From CANGYM01 sp044372405 (GTDB lineage Bacteria > Pseudomonadota > Alphaproteobacteria > JAJTHO01 > CANGYM01), in contig JBILRW010000014.1 of NCBI GenBank assembly GCA_044372405.1, positions 1-29,038 on the forward strand: a stretch of 29,038 nucleotides of DNA, written 5' to 3'. Each line of letters begins with the position of its first letter. The first letter of the stretch is position 1. Below are positions 7,752-15,248 of this stretch, in pieces. The translations under genes were made by a program, and so were the position numbers. The notes beneath the pieces are model-generated. The model was not told the origin of the DNA, did no database searches, and saw only the letters and a list, made by a program, of their open reading frames with translations.

Positions 7752-8591
7752 TCAGCCCATCTTCCCCCCCGAGCGGAAGGCCTTCATGGCGCGCTCGGCA
7801 CTGACGTGATCCCCCAGGGTTTGGAGACACTGGGCATAGTCATAATAAAGGGAGGCATCTTGATGGGAAAGATGCAGGGCCTGTTCCATGGCCTGCAGGG
7901 CGCCCTCAAAATCTTCTTTTTGAAACAAAGCCTTGCCTTTGTGGTGATGCAAAATATAGGACCGGGGGTAATAGGCCAGACCGTGCCGCACAACGGCTAG
8001 GCAATCCTCAAAGGCCTTGGCCTGCAGCAAAAGTTCCGCATACCGCAACGTCACGTGCAAGCTAAAGGGCATGGCGGCGTAGGTTTCGGCGTAGTGATTC
8101 AGCGCGTCATCAAAAAAGCCCACCTTATAAAAACATTCCGCCAAACAAAAATGGGCCTTGCTGGCCAAATGAGGGTACGTCGTCATTTCTTTGTAATGCA
8201 TGATGGCGCTGAGCATGTCGTCTTTTTCTTCGTACAGCTTGGCCATATGTTCCAGGGTATCTGTATTTTTCGGATCCAGATACAGGCTGATTTGATAGGC
8301 GCCAATGGCCTCATCAAAGTGCTTTTTTTTCAAAAGAATGTTGCCATAACTACGGTAAAACAGACCACTATTGGGATCAATGGCAATGGCTTCGTCGATA
8401 CAATGCAGCGCCGCATCATAATCATCACATTCAAATTTCAAAAGCCCCATGGCATGCAAGATAATGGGATTCCTGGGATCGACATCCAAAATACGCTGAT
8501 AAAGAACCATGGCCTCCGGCCATTTGCCCGATTCATGGTAATATGTGGCTTCTGCCATCATCGCCAAAATGCTATCGTCAAAGTGATTCAT
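7752..8591 (-). CDS. Tetratricopeptide repeat protein
   Basis: A 279-residue protein built almost entirely of about seven or eight TPR units. Examples are the stretches around SGKWPEAMVLYQRILDVDP, YDAALHCIDEAIAIDP, FDEAIGAYQISLYLDP and FEGALQAMEQALHLS, each with the A/G/Y/P spacing of TPR helices. No signal peptide, membrane segment or catalytic domain is evident, so it is probably a cytoplasmic scaffold. The ATG at 8591 is chosen; a TTG at 8606 in the same frame has a poorer ribosome site. It is convergent with clpB and divergent from the crcB remnant. The specific role is unknown. Confidence 0.85.
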   Translation of the reverse strand: MNHFDDSILAMMAEATYYHESGKWPEAMVLYQRILDVDPRNPIILHAMGLLKFECDDYDAALHCIDEAIAIDPNSGLFYRSYGNILLKKKHFDEAIGAYQISLYLDPKNTDTLEHMAKLYEEKDDMLSAIMHYKEMTTYPHLASKAHFCLAECFYKVGFFDDALNHYAETYAAMPFSLHVTLRYAELLLQAKAFEDCLAVVRHGLAYYPRSYILHHHKGKALFQKEDFEGALQAMEQALHLSHQDASLYYDYAQCLQTLGDHVSAERAMKAFRSGGKMG

Positions 8592-8647
8592 GCTGTATAA
8601 CCCCAACCCTTATGCTATCATCAAACCTTTAAGCGAGGCTTAAGAAC

Positions 8648-8788
8648 ATGTCTTGGTCCCCTACAATGGCTGTGGCTTTGGGCGGCGCTCAGGGGGCTTT
8701 GCCCCATTATGGTGCCTATTATTGTATGCGTTTGTTTTCAAAAATGTTTTCTATCGCCCAGGGCATGCTTAAGGTAGCCCCCCTGTGA
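8648..8788 (+). pseudogene. crcB: Remnant of crcB (fluoride channel), shrunk to 46 codons
   Basis: The ORF begins MSWSPTMAVALGGAQGALPHYG, similar to the CrcB N-terminus (AVALGGALGALARYG), then ends after a short tail GMLKVAPL. CrcB proteins are normally about 125 residues, so most of the protein is gone with the frame intact. Its TGA overlaps the GTG start of the pseudouridine synthase gene as GTGA, so the remnant may persist as a translational leader. Adjacency of crcB and an rluC-like gene is common in alphaproteobacteria and supports the identification. The perfect dyad TTAAGC-GAG-GCTTAA (8629-8643) covers the ribosome-site region. Only about 25 residues support the identity, so it could instead be an unrelated small membrane peptide. 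Confidence 0.5.
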
Positions 8789-9723
8789 TTACCTATATCA
8801 AAATTTCAGCGGATGATGTGGGCCGCCGCCTGGATGCCTTTGTGCGGGATCGTCTTGCCTGGCCCCAGGGAAAAATCCAACGGGCCCTGCGCACCAAGGA
8901 TATTCGGTGCAATGATGCCAAAACCACACCGGACTATCGCCTGGCCCTGGGGGATACGTTGCGTTTTTATGAGGGCGAAGGCGGAGGAGACCGCCCCACC
9001 CCCAAAGTGCCCGCTCTGGTCCCCTTATCCCGCGCCGATCGGGCCATGCTCAAAGACATGATTCTTTATGAAGACGAGAATCTGATTGCCCTGAACAAAC
9101 CCGCCACCCTGGCCAGCCAGGGGGGAAGCGGCATTACCCGCGCCCTGGATCAAATGATGGTGGCCTGGTGGCAGTACGAGGGATGGGAGGGCCAGCCCCG
9201 CCTGGTGCACCGCCTGGACAGACCCACAACGGGCATCATGATTATGGCCAAAACACGGGCCGCGGCGGAGGCTTTATCGGCCCAAATCCGCGCCCATACC
9301 TTTACCAAAGTTTATGAAGCCCTGGTTTACGGGGTGCCGCTGAAAGACAATGGGGTTCTGCGGGCGCCCTTACTGGCCCATCAAGGTTTCGTTCGGATTG
9401 ATCCCGAGGGACAAGAGGCCGAAACCCACTGGCGCGTCCTGAACGTTTATGAAGACGCCCTGGCCCACCTGGAACTGCGCCCCAAACAGGGCCGCATGCA
9501 CCAACTGCGCGTGCATTGCATGAGTATGGGCCACCCCATCATCGGGGATCGAAAATATGGCCGGGTGGAGCCCCTTCCCCTGCGCCTGGCCCCGGGATTG
9601 CACCTGCATGCCCAATCGGTAACCTTCACAAATCCGACAACGGGTCAGGGACAAACCTTAACGGCGCCCCTTCTCAATCCCATGGAACAAAGTGTCGCGG
9701 CGCTGTGGGGGTCTGAGGGGTAG
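8785..9723 (+). CDS. RluA/RluC-family rRNA pseudouridine synthase
   Basis: A 312-residue enzyme converting uridines of 23S rRNA to pseudouridine. An S4 RNA-binding domain covers residues 8-60 (DDVGRRLDAFV, then KDIRCNDAKT). The catalytic domain has LVHRLDRPTTG with the catalytic Asp at about 145, then KVYEALVYGV and the C-terminal GRMHQLRVHCMSMGHPIIGDRKYG. Motifs and size match RluC. The GTG start overlaps the stop of the crcB remnant (GTGA), which implies coupled translation. RluC versus RluD-type target specificity cannot be fixed by eye. Confidence 0.9.
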   Translation: MITYIKISADDVGRRLDAFVRDRLAWPQGKIQRALRTKDIRCNDAKTTPDYRLALGDTLRFYEGEGGGDRPTPKVPALVPLSRADRAMLKDMILYEDENLIALNKPATLASQGGSGITRALDQMMVAWWQYEGWEGQPRLVHRLDRPTTGIMIMAKTRAAAEALSAQIRAHTFTKVYEALVYGVPLKDNGVLRAPLLAHQGFVRIDPEGQEAETHWRVLNVYEDALAHLELRPKQGRMHQLRVHCMSMGHPIIGDRKYGRVEPLPLRLAPGLHLHAQSVTFTNPTTGQGQTLTAPLLNPMEQSVAALWGSEG

Positions 9724-9806
9724 GAGAGGATGTTTTCTTAATTTTGTCTTGATTTTTCCCGGAAAAAACCCTAAAAAAAACCAAAGAAAGCAGAGAGACA
9801 TAATCC

Positions 9807-10874
9807 ATGCTTTACGAGCCCCCCTCACAATTGCCCGACAATACAATGGCTGGATCTGGGCGGGATGGGCTAAGAAATGTAATACACCGCTTCCCCCTGG
9901 TGTGGTTTTGTCTTTTGGGCTTGCTGGTAATCGGGGAATACCTCTCTTCTTTTGAGCAAATGCCCTCTTTGAGGCGTTTTGTTCTTGAGGCTTCCTTTGC
10001 GAAGCGCCTTTTTGGTACTCTTGCTTTGGGCGTTTTATGGGGAACCGCAACGCACCTGTGGGCAGAGGCGGCAGGATGGCCGCGTAAGAAGCTCCTGGGC
10101 GTTTTTTCGGCGGGTTTGGCTGGGATTTTTGTGTTTGCATTCCAGCCCCACGCCCCCGCGATGTGGGAATGGATGTTTTTGGCCATGGGCCTGGGTATTC
10201 TTCCTTTTATTGCTCCCTTTTCAAACCAACGCCAAGAGGAGACGCTGCTTTTTTCCCGTCACGTTGCAAATTCTGGCATGGGGATTGTGCTGGGAGGCAG
10301 CTTTTATCTTCTGATTGTTCTCCTGATCTTTCTGTTTTCGTCTGCATTAAATGGGCTTCTGGAAATTGAAATCCCTAGCGATTGGTTGGAACGATTAACC
10401 CTCTATGTGGGCATATTTTTTCCTACGCTTTATGCACTGTCGTTTATCCCCCGTATTCCCCCAGCTGAGACGCTTCAAGTCTCTCGTGCGATGTCCTTTA
10501 TGGTCACGTATATTGCTGTTCCTGCTTTGTGCGTTTTTGGTGGGCTTGTTATTGTCTACGGCCTGAAAATAGTGCTTCTTTGGCAACTTCCTCAGGGAAA
10601 TTTAGGGATTATCACAGGAAACATAGGCGCTTTTGCCCTAGGCTCTTGGATTGCCGCCCAATGTTGTCCCAAAATTGACAGAGGTTTGCTGGCACACTAT
10701 AAGCGCTTCTTTCCCTATGTCTGGCTTCCCATTAATATCCTTCTGATTGTGTCTATCGGCAACCGGATCGTGGCGTATGGCTGTAAATTCTTTGGGAGCA
10801 AATTCTTTGGGTTCTTTGGGAGCAAATTCTTTGGGTACCTAGGGAGTTACCTTTTTTTAGAAGTTTTTGGGTGA
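9807..10874 (+). CDS. DUF4153-like multi-pass membrane protein, probably truncated
   Basis: A 355-residue hydrophobic protein with about eight to ten predicted membrane segments. The C-terminal half (FFPTLYALSFIPRIP, later LKIVLLWQLPQGNLG and IGNRIVAYG) follows the pattern of DUF4153 proteins, which normally continue well past the RIxxYG motif. Here that motif is followed by a low-complexity tail of repeated KFFGSKFFGFFG-like units encoded by short tandem DNA repeats, and then a stop. This suggests the native C-terminus was lost and replaced. The ATG at 9807 follows AGAGAGAC. It starts 83 bp after the pseudouridine synthase gene and is closed by a strong terminator. The function of the family is unknown. 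Confidence 0.6.
   Translation: MLYEPPSQLPDNTMAGSGRDGLRNVIHRFPLVWFCLLGLLVIGEYLSSFEQMPSLRRFVLEASFAKRLFGTLALGVLWGTATHLWAEAAGWPRKKLLGVFSAGLAGIFVFAFQPHAPAMWEWMFLAMGLGILPFIAPFSNQRQEETLLFSRHVANSGMGIVLGGSFYLLIVLLIFLFSSALNGLLEIEIPSDWLERLTLYVGIFFPTLYALSFIPRIPPAETLQVSRAMSFMVTYIAVPALCVFGGLVIVYGLKIVLLWQLPQGNLGIITGNIGAFALGSWIAAQCCPKIDRGLLAHYKRFFPYVWLPINILLIVSIGNRIVAYGCKFFGSKFFGFFGSKFFGYLGSYLFLEVFG
10785..10835 (+). repeat. Short tandem repeats encoding the C-terminal tail
   Basis: AAATTCTTTGGG occurs at 10785, 10800 and 10824, with a truncated TTCTTTGGG at 10812. The copies give the repeated FFG residues at the end of the DUF4153-like protein. Slippage at such units could change length or frame. Confidence 0.8.
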
Positions 10875-10903
10875 ATGAAGATAACTCTTCATTTCTTTTT
10901 TTT
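10875..10903 (+). terminator. Rho-independent terminator after the DUF4153-like gene
   Basis: ATGAAGA, a TAAC loop and TCTTCAT form a perfect 7-bp stem immediately after the TGA, followed by TTCTTTTTTTT. It insulates the gene from the convergent hsdR. Confidence 0.8.
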
Positions 10904-10940
10904 GCCTTAGTGCGGTAGGCAATACAAGATACTCTGATCT

Positions 10941-13900
10941 TCATTGCATCCCTCCTTGAAAAAAAATGGGATGCGGTATTTGCCCTATGAATCCGCCGTG
11001 ATTGGCATAAATATGCTGATACACCAGATCTGTCCGCTCATTCACTTCTTCATCATCATAGACCTCTTGGGGTAACCATTGCAGATTATCGAAAATGATC
11101 GTTTTGACCTGCGCGGCAACTTGAGTGCTTTCGCGCCAGCGTTCGATTTTCAGCTTTTCTGCTTTCAAGGTGGCGAGCGTTTGCACCGCTACCTTTTTAA
11201 CAGCTTCCTCTTCTTGTTTGCTTAGGGTCGGCTTGCGCAACAGGTCGAAGATGGCCAAGGTTTCTTCATCAAGGCCTTCGGCAAGGGCACGAGACTGCTC
11301 CGCCGATAAATCCTTCATAAAATCTTGCAGATCCTCGAATGCCTTTTGCACGCTCTGCAAGTCTTTGCCGTTATTGTATTCCACAATGATTTTTTTGTAG
11401 CGTTCAAAAAACTCTAGCCGCAGCGGATTTTGCTGCACCATTCTTTCCAGTTTTTGTTCAATCGCCTCTTGCAGATCGAAAACCACCAAATTTTTCTTTT
11501 CCGACTTTTGAAATGCCTGGCGCAGACGGTCAAAATCCAGCTTGCTGAGATCAATGTAATCATCATCTGTGCTGGCGGTGCCACCCACCGTGACGCTCAT
11601 GTCGACTTCCTGCTGCAGGCGGCGAATGACAGCGGTAATATCCGCCCCCTTCACCTTCTGGTTCAGTTGTTCATAAATGGCCTCAATAGAATGATGCGCC
11701 TTGATGAAAGGTTTGATCTCCTCTTCTGGGTAGAGTGCCTTGTATTTGCGGAAGACATCTCGCGCTAGGAACTCAAATTGCGTTCGGGTTTTCTCGTTAA
11801 GGCAGATGCAGTTCATCCCCTTTTGAATCAGCGCCAGTTTTTGCATGGCATTTGCCGCAGCAATGAGTGCTTCAAGATCAAAGTCAACACTCGTCAGAAA
11901 CTGCTTCACCAGTTCAATGGAAGCCGTTAAATCCACCACCAGCTCTTCCAGCCGCTCGGTGGGATTTTTTGATACATCGCCTTCATCCGTGCCGTCACGG
12001 CCTTTGCCGTCTCCCTCGCCGTATACCGCATAGGCTTCTTCTAATTTGCGGTAGACGTTACCGTAATCAACAATCAGGCCGTTTTCCTTTTCGTCATCGT
12101 ACACTCGGTTGGCACGAGCGATGGTTTGCATCAGGGTGTGGCCTTTGATCGGCTTATCAAGATACACAGTAGAGACGCACGGGACATCAAAGCCCGTAAT
12201 CCACATGGCGCAGACAATCGCCAGGCGGAAGGAGTTGTCCTCATTTTTGAATTCTTTCTCAAGGTCACGATCCACCATCTTTTTACGATGCGGGGCAATG
12301 TCCAGCCCCATAGCGCGAAATTTGGCCACTTCATTTTGTTCAGCGCTGACCACCACGCAAACTTCTGTTGCCTGAGCGCGCTTTAGGTGGTGGCCCAATT
12401 TAAGGGATTCTTGCTGGTCTGGGCATTGCTGGATGCGTTTGCTCAGTTCGGCCACATACTGCGGCCAGTGATGCATAACCAAGTCATACATCCGCACGGC
12501 GGTGGGCTTATCCAGCGCAACAAACATTGCCTTACCCTGATAGCCACGCTCGTTGAAATGCCAGACAAGGTCTTTGGCAATCGCGTTTAGCCGTGCCTCG
12601 GAGGTAAGAATGGGATAATCGCGGGCAAACTCCCGCTGTAGTTTGGCACGCTGATCATCGTCGAGATCTTCGTTCTCGATTATTTCGGCCATCTGTTCGT
12701 CAAGGTTGGGGTTCTCTATCCCCAGCTTTTCACCACGGCCCAGATAGCGCAGCGGCAAGGTTGCCCCGTCTTCAATGGCGCGTTTGAAATCATAAACTGA
12801 AACATATTCGCCAAAGATGTTCTTGGTCAGCTCCAGCTCTTCCTTGATGATTGGCGTGCCGGTAAAGCCAAGGTAGGAGGCCTTGGGGATGCCATTAAAG
12901 CGCATGTTCTGGGCGAATTTGCCGCCCTGGGTGCGGTGTGCCTCATCAGAAATAACGATGATGTTGGAGCGATCCGTAATCAGCGGGTATTCTTGCTCGG
13001 TTTTTGGATCGATGGAAAACTTGTGAATCAGGGTGAACACATAGCGGTGGTTTTCAGCCAGCAGGCGGCGCAGATCATCTCGGCTTTTGGCGCGGATATT
13101 TTCCTCGGTCACCGCGCCGCAGCCGGTGAAGGTATCGTAGAGTTGCCCTTCCAGTTCGGTGCGATCCACCACAATCAAAAAGGTGTACGAGCCGCCCAGC
13201 TTGCGATGGATTTTCTGGCATAAGAACACCATGGAATAGGATTTCCCCGACCCCTGCGTGTGCCAGAACACGCCGATTTTCCCCTGAATATCATCGATGC
13301 GGTTAATCTTGCTCACCACCTTGTTCACCCCGATGAACTGGTGGTTTTTGGCCATGATTTTCACCACGTCTGCCCCCTCGCCGTCGAACAGAAGAAAGTT
13401 TTCAAACAAGTCGAGCAGCCGCGCTGGGGCGCAGGTGCCGCGCAGCATGGTGTCAAGGCTCACCATGCCTTCCTCTTCTTCCTCAATACGCTTCCATTCC
13501 AGGAAGAATTTGTACGGACTGGTCACGGTGCCCACCCGCGCATCCGTGCCATTGCTAAGGATAATAAAGGCGTTGCAGTGGAACAGCGCGGGGATAGTGT
13601 CTTTGTAATCCGAAAAATTATCCCTATAGGCACTTTCCAGATCGGTGTGATGGGCTTTCAGTTCAAAAAACACCAGCGGGATGCCGTTCACAAACCCCAC
13701 CACATCGGGGCGGCGGTTATAGAGTTCGCCCACGACTTCCAACTGACGCACGGCGAGAAATTCGTTGTTGGTGGGCGCATCAAAATCAAAAACCCGAAGG
13801 CGCTTGGATTCCATCTCACCCTTGGCATTGCGGAAGCTGACGGGCACACCTTTGGTGAGCAGGGCGTGCTTTTCCTTGTTGATTTGTCCAAGGGTTTTGT

Positions 13901-14150
13901 CGGCGGCTTTTTCGGTGATGGTCTGAACGGCGTGGATGTATGCGGCATCGGGCAGGCCGGGGTTCAGCGTTTCGAGGGCAGCCCGCAGGGAGCGGGTCAG
14001 GATGACTTCCGATTTATTCGCACGCCCTAAAAGCCCCTTTTCCCCAAAGGTTTCCTTGCGCCAAGCATACACCACCCGCCATTTAAGATCAGACAAGCAA
14101 TCCTGAACGGCGGCTTCCACAAGGCCATCTTCGGAGTATTCATAGCTCAT
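10941..14150 (-). CDS. hsdR: Type I restriction enzyme, restriction subunit HsdR
   Basis: A 1069-residue motor-nuclease subunit that translocates and cuts unmodified DNA in complex with HsdM and HsdS. The N-terminal PD-(D/E)XK nuclease shows RRPDV with D149 and FFELK with E163 and K165. The SF2 helicase follows, with Walker A TQGSGKS (298-304), DEAH (402-405) and FTGTP (429-433), then ARANR near the end of the second RecA domain and a long helical C-terminus. Length and motif order are complete for the family, so it is probably functional. It is the last gene of the operon and its start overlaps the MNT gene by 4 bp (ATGA). Confidence 0.96.
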   Translation of the reverse strand: MSYEYSEDGLVEAAVQDCLSDLKWRVVYAWRKETFGEKGLLGRANKSEVILTRSLRAALETLNPGLPDAAYIHAVQTITEKAADKTLGQINKEKHALLTKGVPVSFRNAKGEMESKRLRVFDFDAPTNNEFLAVRQLEVVGELYNRRPDVVGFVNGIPLVFFELKAHHTDLESAYRDNFSDYKDTIPALFHCNAFIILSNGTDARVGTVTSPYKFFLEWKRIEEEEEGMVSLDTMLRGTCAPARLLDLFENFLLFDGEGADVVKIMAKNHQFIGVNKVVSKINRIDDIQGKIGVFWHTQGSGKSYSMVFLCQKIHRKLGGSYTFLIVVDRTELEGQLYDTFTGCGAVTEENIRAKSRDDLRRLLAENHRYVFTLIHKFSIDPKTEQEYPLITDRSNIIVISDEAHRTQGGKFAQNMRFNGIPKASYLGFTGTPIIKEELELTKNIFGEYVSVYDFKRAIEDGATLPLRYLGRGEKLGIENPNLDEQMAEIIENEDLDDDQRAKLQREFARDYPILTSEARLNAIAKDLVWHFNERGYQGKAMFVALDKPTAVRMYDLVMHHWPQYVAELSKRIQQCPDQQESLKLGHHLKRAQATEVCVVVSAEQNEVAKFRAMGLDIAPHRKKMVDRDLEKEFKNEDNSFRLAIVCAMWITGFDVPCVSTVYLDKPIKGHTLMQTIARANRVYDDEKENGLIVDYGNVYRKLEEAYAVYGEGDGKGRDGTDEGDVSKNPTERLEELVVDLTASIELVKQFLTSVDFDLEALIAAANAMQKLALIQKGMNCICLNEKTRTQFEFLARDVFRKYKALYPEEEIKPFIKAHHSIEAIYEQLNQKVKGADITAVIRRLQQEVDMSVTVGGTASTDDDYIDLSKLDFDRLRQAFQKSEKKNLVVFDLQEAIEQKLERMVQQNPLRLEFFERYKKIIVEYNNGKDLQSVQKAFEDLQDFMKDLSAEQSRALAEGLDEETLAIFDLLRKPTLSKQEEEAVKKVAVQTLATLKAEKLKIERWRESTQVAAQVKTIIFDNLQWLPQEVYDDEEVNERTDLVYQHIYANHGGFIGQIPHPIFFQGGMQ

Positions 14151-14458
14151 GCGGCCTCCTCATGGGACTGAATAACATGATATTTTTTTTCTATAATCTC
14201 TTGAAAAGCGGGCGTGATGCGCTGCCAATCCACGATATCAACCTTAATGGGCAGCAGACTTTCATCAAAAGCGTACTTTAGTTGTATTTCCAGATCGGTG
14301 GGTAAAGGTTCTTTACCAATAATGGCCAAATCCAAATCCGAAAACGGTTTAACCCTGCCCTGTACCCGCGAACCAAACGCCCAGACCGTATAGTGCGGTA
14401 TGTGGTGTTGTAAAATACCGGTGACGATGGCTAAATCTTTTTCGGCCAACTCTAGCAT
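14147..14458 (-). CDS. MNT-type nucleotidyltransferase (candidate HEPN antitoxin)
   Basis: A 103-residue minimal nucleotidyltransferase. It shows the motif GSRVQGRVKPFSDLDLAI with G29-S30 and the metal-binding D41 and D43, and a third acidic residue D74 in KVDIVDW. In known HEPN/MNT pairs (HepT-MntA) the MNT protein silences the HEPN RNase by adding nucleotides to it. The partner HEPN gene lies directly upstream with a 7-bp overlap. It also overlaps hsdR by 4 bp, so the pair sits inside a type I restriction operon. All catalytic residues are present, so activity is plausible. Confidence 0.88.
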   Translation of the reverse strand: MLELAEKDLAIVTGILQHHIPHYTVWAFGSRVQGRVKPFSDLDLAIIGKEPLPTDLEIQLKYAFDESLLPIKVDIVDWQRITPAFQEIIEKKYHVIQSHEEAA

Positions 14459-14877
14459 AGTGTCTGCCTTTTCTTAATTTGAGCACACAAAAAAGCAGCT
14501 TCTTCTAAAAAATCCTTAAGACGGCTGAAAACATCCTCGGCTTTTGCTTCATCATAGGTATGGCTGGTGATGCTGCGGCACTGGCGGTAAAAGTGCCACA
14601 CATCCCAAGAATGCAACAACAACCCCTTTTCCGCCCCCGTGCGGATCAGCTCCTGAAAACTCATGGCATCAATGCTTTCAGGCGTTGGTTCGGTGGCTTC
14701 CAGATAGCGCTTCAACATTTTATGGGCCAGTTCATAGGTATATTCAAACGCCTGAATCCCAGCGGCGCGAAATTGCTGGGCAATATCGGGGTCGTTTTGC
14801 GCCAGGTCAGAATCGGCGTAGTCTAAACTTTTTTTAAGTTGCGCGATGGCTTTTTCCAGAGAAGACAGGTCGATCAT
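14452..14877 (-). CDS. HEPN-domain protein (HI0074/HepT-like), candidate toxin
   Basis: A 141-residue all-helical protein of the group annotated as nucleotidyltransferase substrate-binding protein (HI0074 type). It carries the HEPN RNase motif Rx4H as R101-SITS-H106, followed by Y108, within HFYRQCRSITSHTYDEA. HEPN proteins cut RNA, and those paired with MNT proteins behave as toxins. The ATG at 14877 overlaps the stop of the GIY-YIG gene as ATGA, with AAGGA upstream, so the end of the preceding repeat supplies its ribosome site. It overlaps the MNT gene by 7 bp. An alternative, non-toxic role as the substrate-binding subunit is possible. Confidence 0.85.
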   Translation of the reverse strand: MIDLSSLEKAIAQLKKSLDYADSDLAQNDPDIAQQFRAAGIQAFEYTYELAHKMLKRYLEATEPTPESIDAMSFQELIRTGAEKGLLLHSWDVWHFYRQCRSITSHTYDEAKAEDVFSRLKDFLEEAAFLCAQIKKRQTLC

Positions 14878-15248
14878 AGGGTTGTCCTTTTTTGGATGCC
14901 ATTTTTCAACGGCATGACGGTGGGGGGCAGAGCGTCATCCCGACGAAAGTCGGGATCCAGCCCTAAAATTTCATGATATAAGTCGCGCCAATTAGGATTA
15001 TTTTTCTCAATCATCTCTATTTTCCATTTTCGCTTCCACTCCTTGATTTGTTTTTCACGAATAATCGCTGTTTCCATGGTTTCGTGCAGCTCATACCATA
15101 CTAGGGTTTCTAGATCGTATTTTTTGGTAAACCCTTCCACCAGCTTTTCCTTGTGTTGCCATACGCGCTGAATAAGGTTGGATGTGACGCCCGTATAAAG
15201 CGTTCCGTTGCGTTTGCTCGCGAGGATGTAAACAGCCGGTTGCTTCAT
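14874..15248 (-). CDS. Small GIY-YIG nuclease-domain protein with repeat-encoded C-terminus
   Basis: A 124-residue protein of the short GIY-YIG (UPF0213/YhbQ-like) family. Motifs are VYIL at 6-9, LYTGVT at 17-22 standing for YIG, R28 and H32, and the basic region IIREKQIKEWKRKWKIEMI. The domain proper ends near the sequence NPNWRDLYHEILG. The last ~28 residues (DPDFRRDDALPPTVMPLKNG and beyond) are encoded by a dispersed palindromic repeat and match the tail of HsdS. It overlaps hsdS and the HEPN gene by 4 bp each. Direct copies of the repeat bracket it, so gene plus repeat looks like an inserted cassette. Physiological role unknown. Confidence 0.88.
   Translation of the reverse strand: MKQPAVYILASKRNGTLYTGVTSNLIQRVWQHKEKLVEGFTKKYDLETLVWYELHETMETAIIREKQIKEWKRKWKIEMIEKNNPNWRDLYHEILGLDPDFRRDDALPPTVMPLKNGIQKRTTL
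14888..14958. repeat. Two-hairpin palindromic repeat, copy A
   Basis: Holds an imperfect stem ATGCCATT/AACGGCAT and a perfect stem ATCCCGAC-GAAA-GTCGGGAT joined by GACGGTGGGG. It lies inside the 3' end of the GIY-YIG coding region and is read as protein. It is nearly identical to copy B, in the same orientation. Confidence 0.85.

Noticed and set aside
8055..8600. 181-codon plus-strand frame opposite the TPR gene
   Set aside because: It is an antisense shadow with the composition expected from reversed TPR codons and no domain pattern.
13260..14030. 256-codon plus-strand frame opposite hsdR
   Set aside because: It is rich in His and Phe from reversed codons, and the hsdR frame on the other strand carries all the catalytic motifs.
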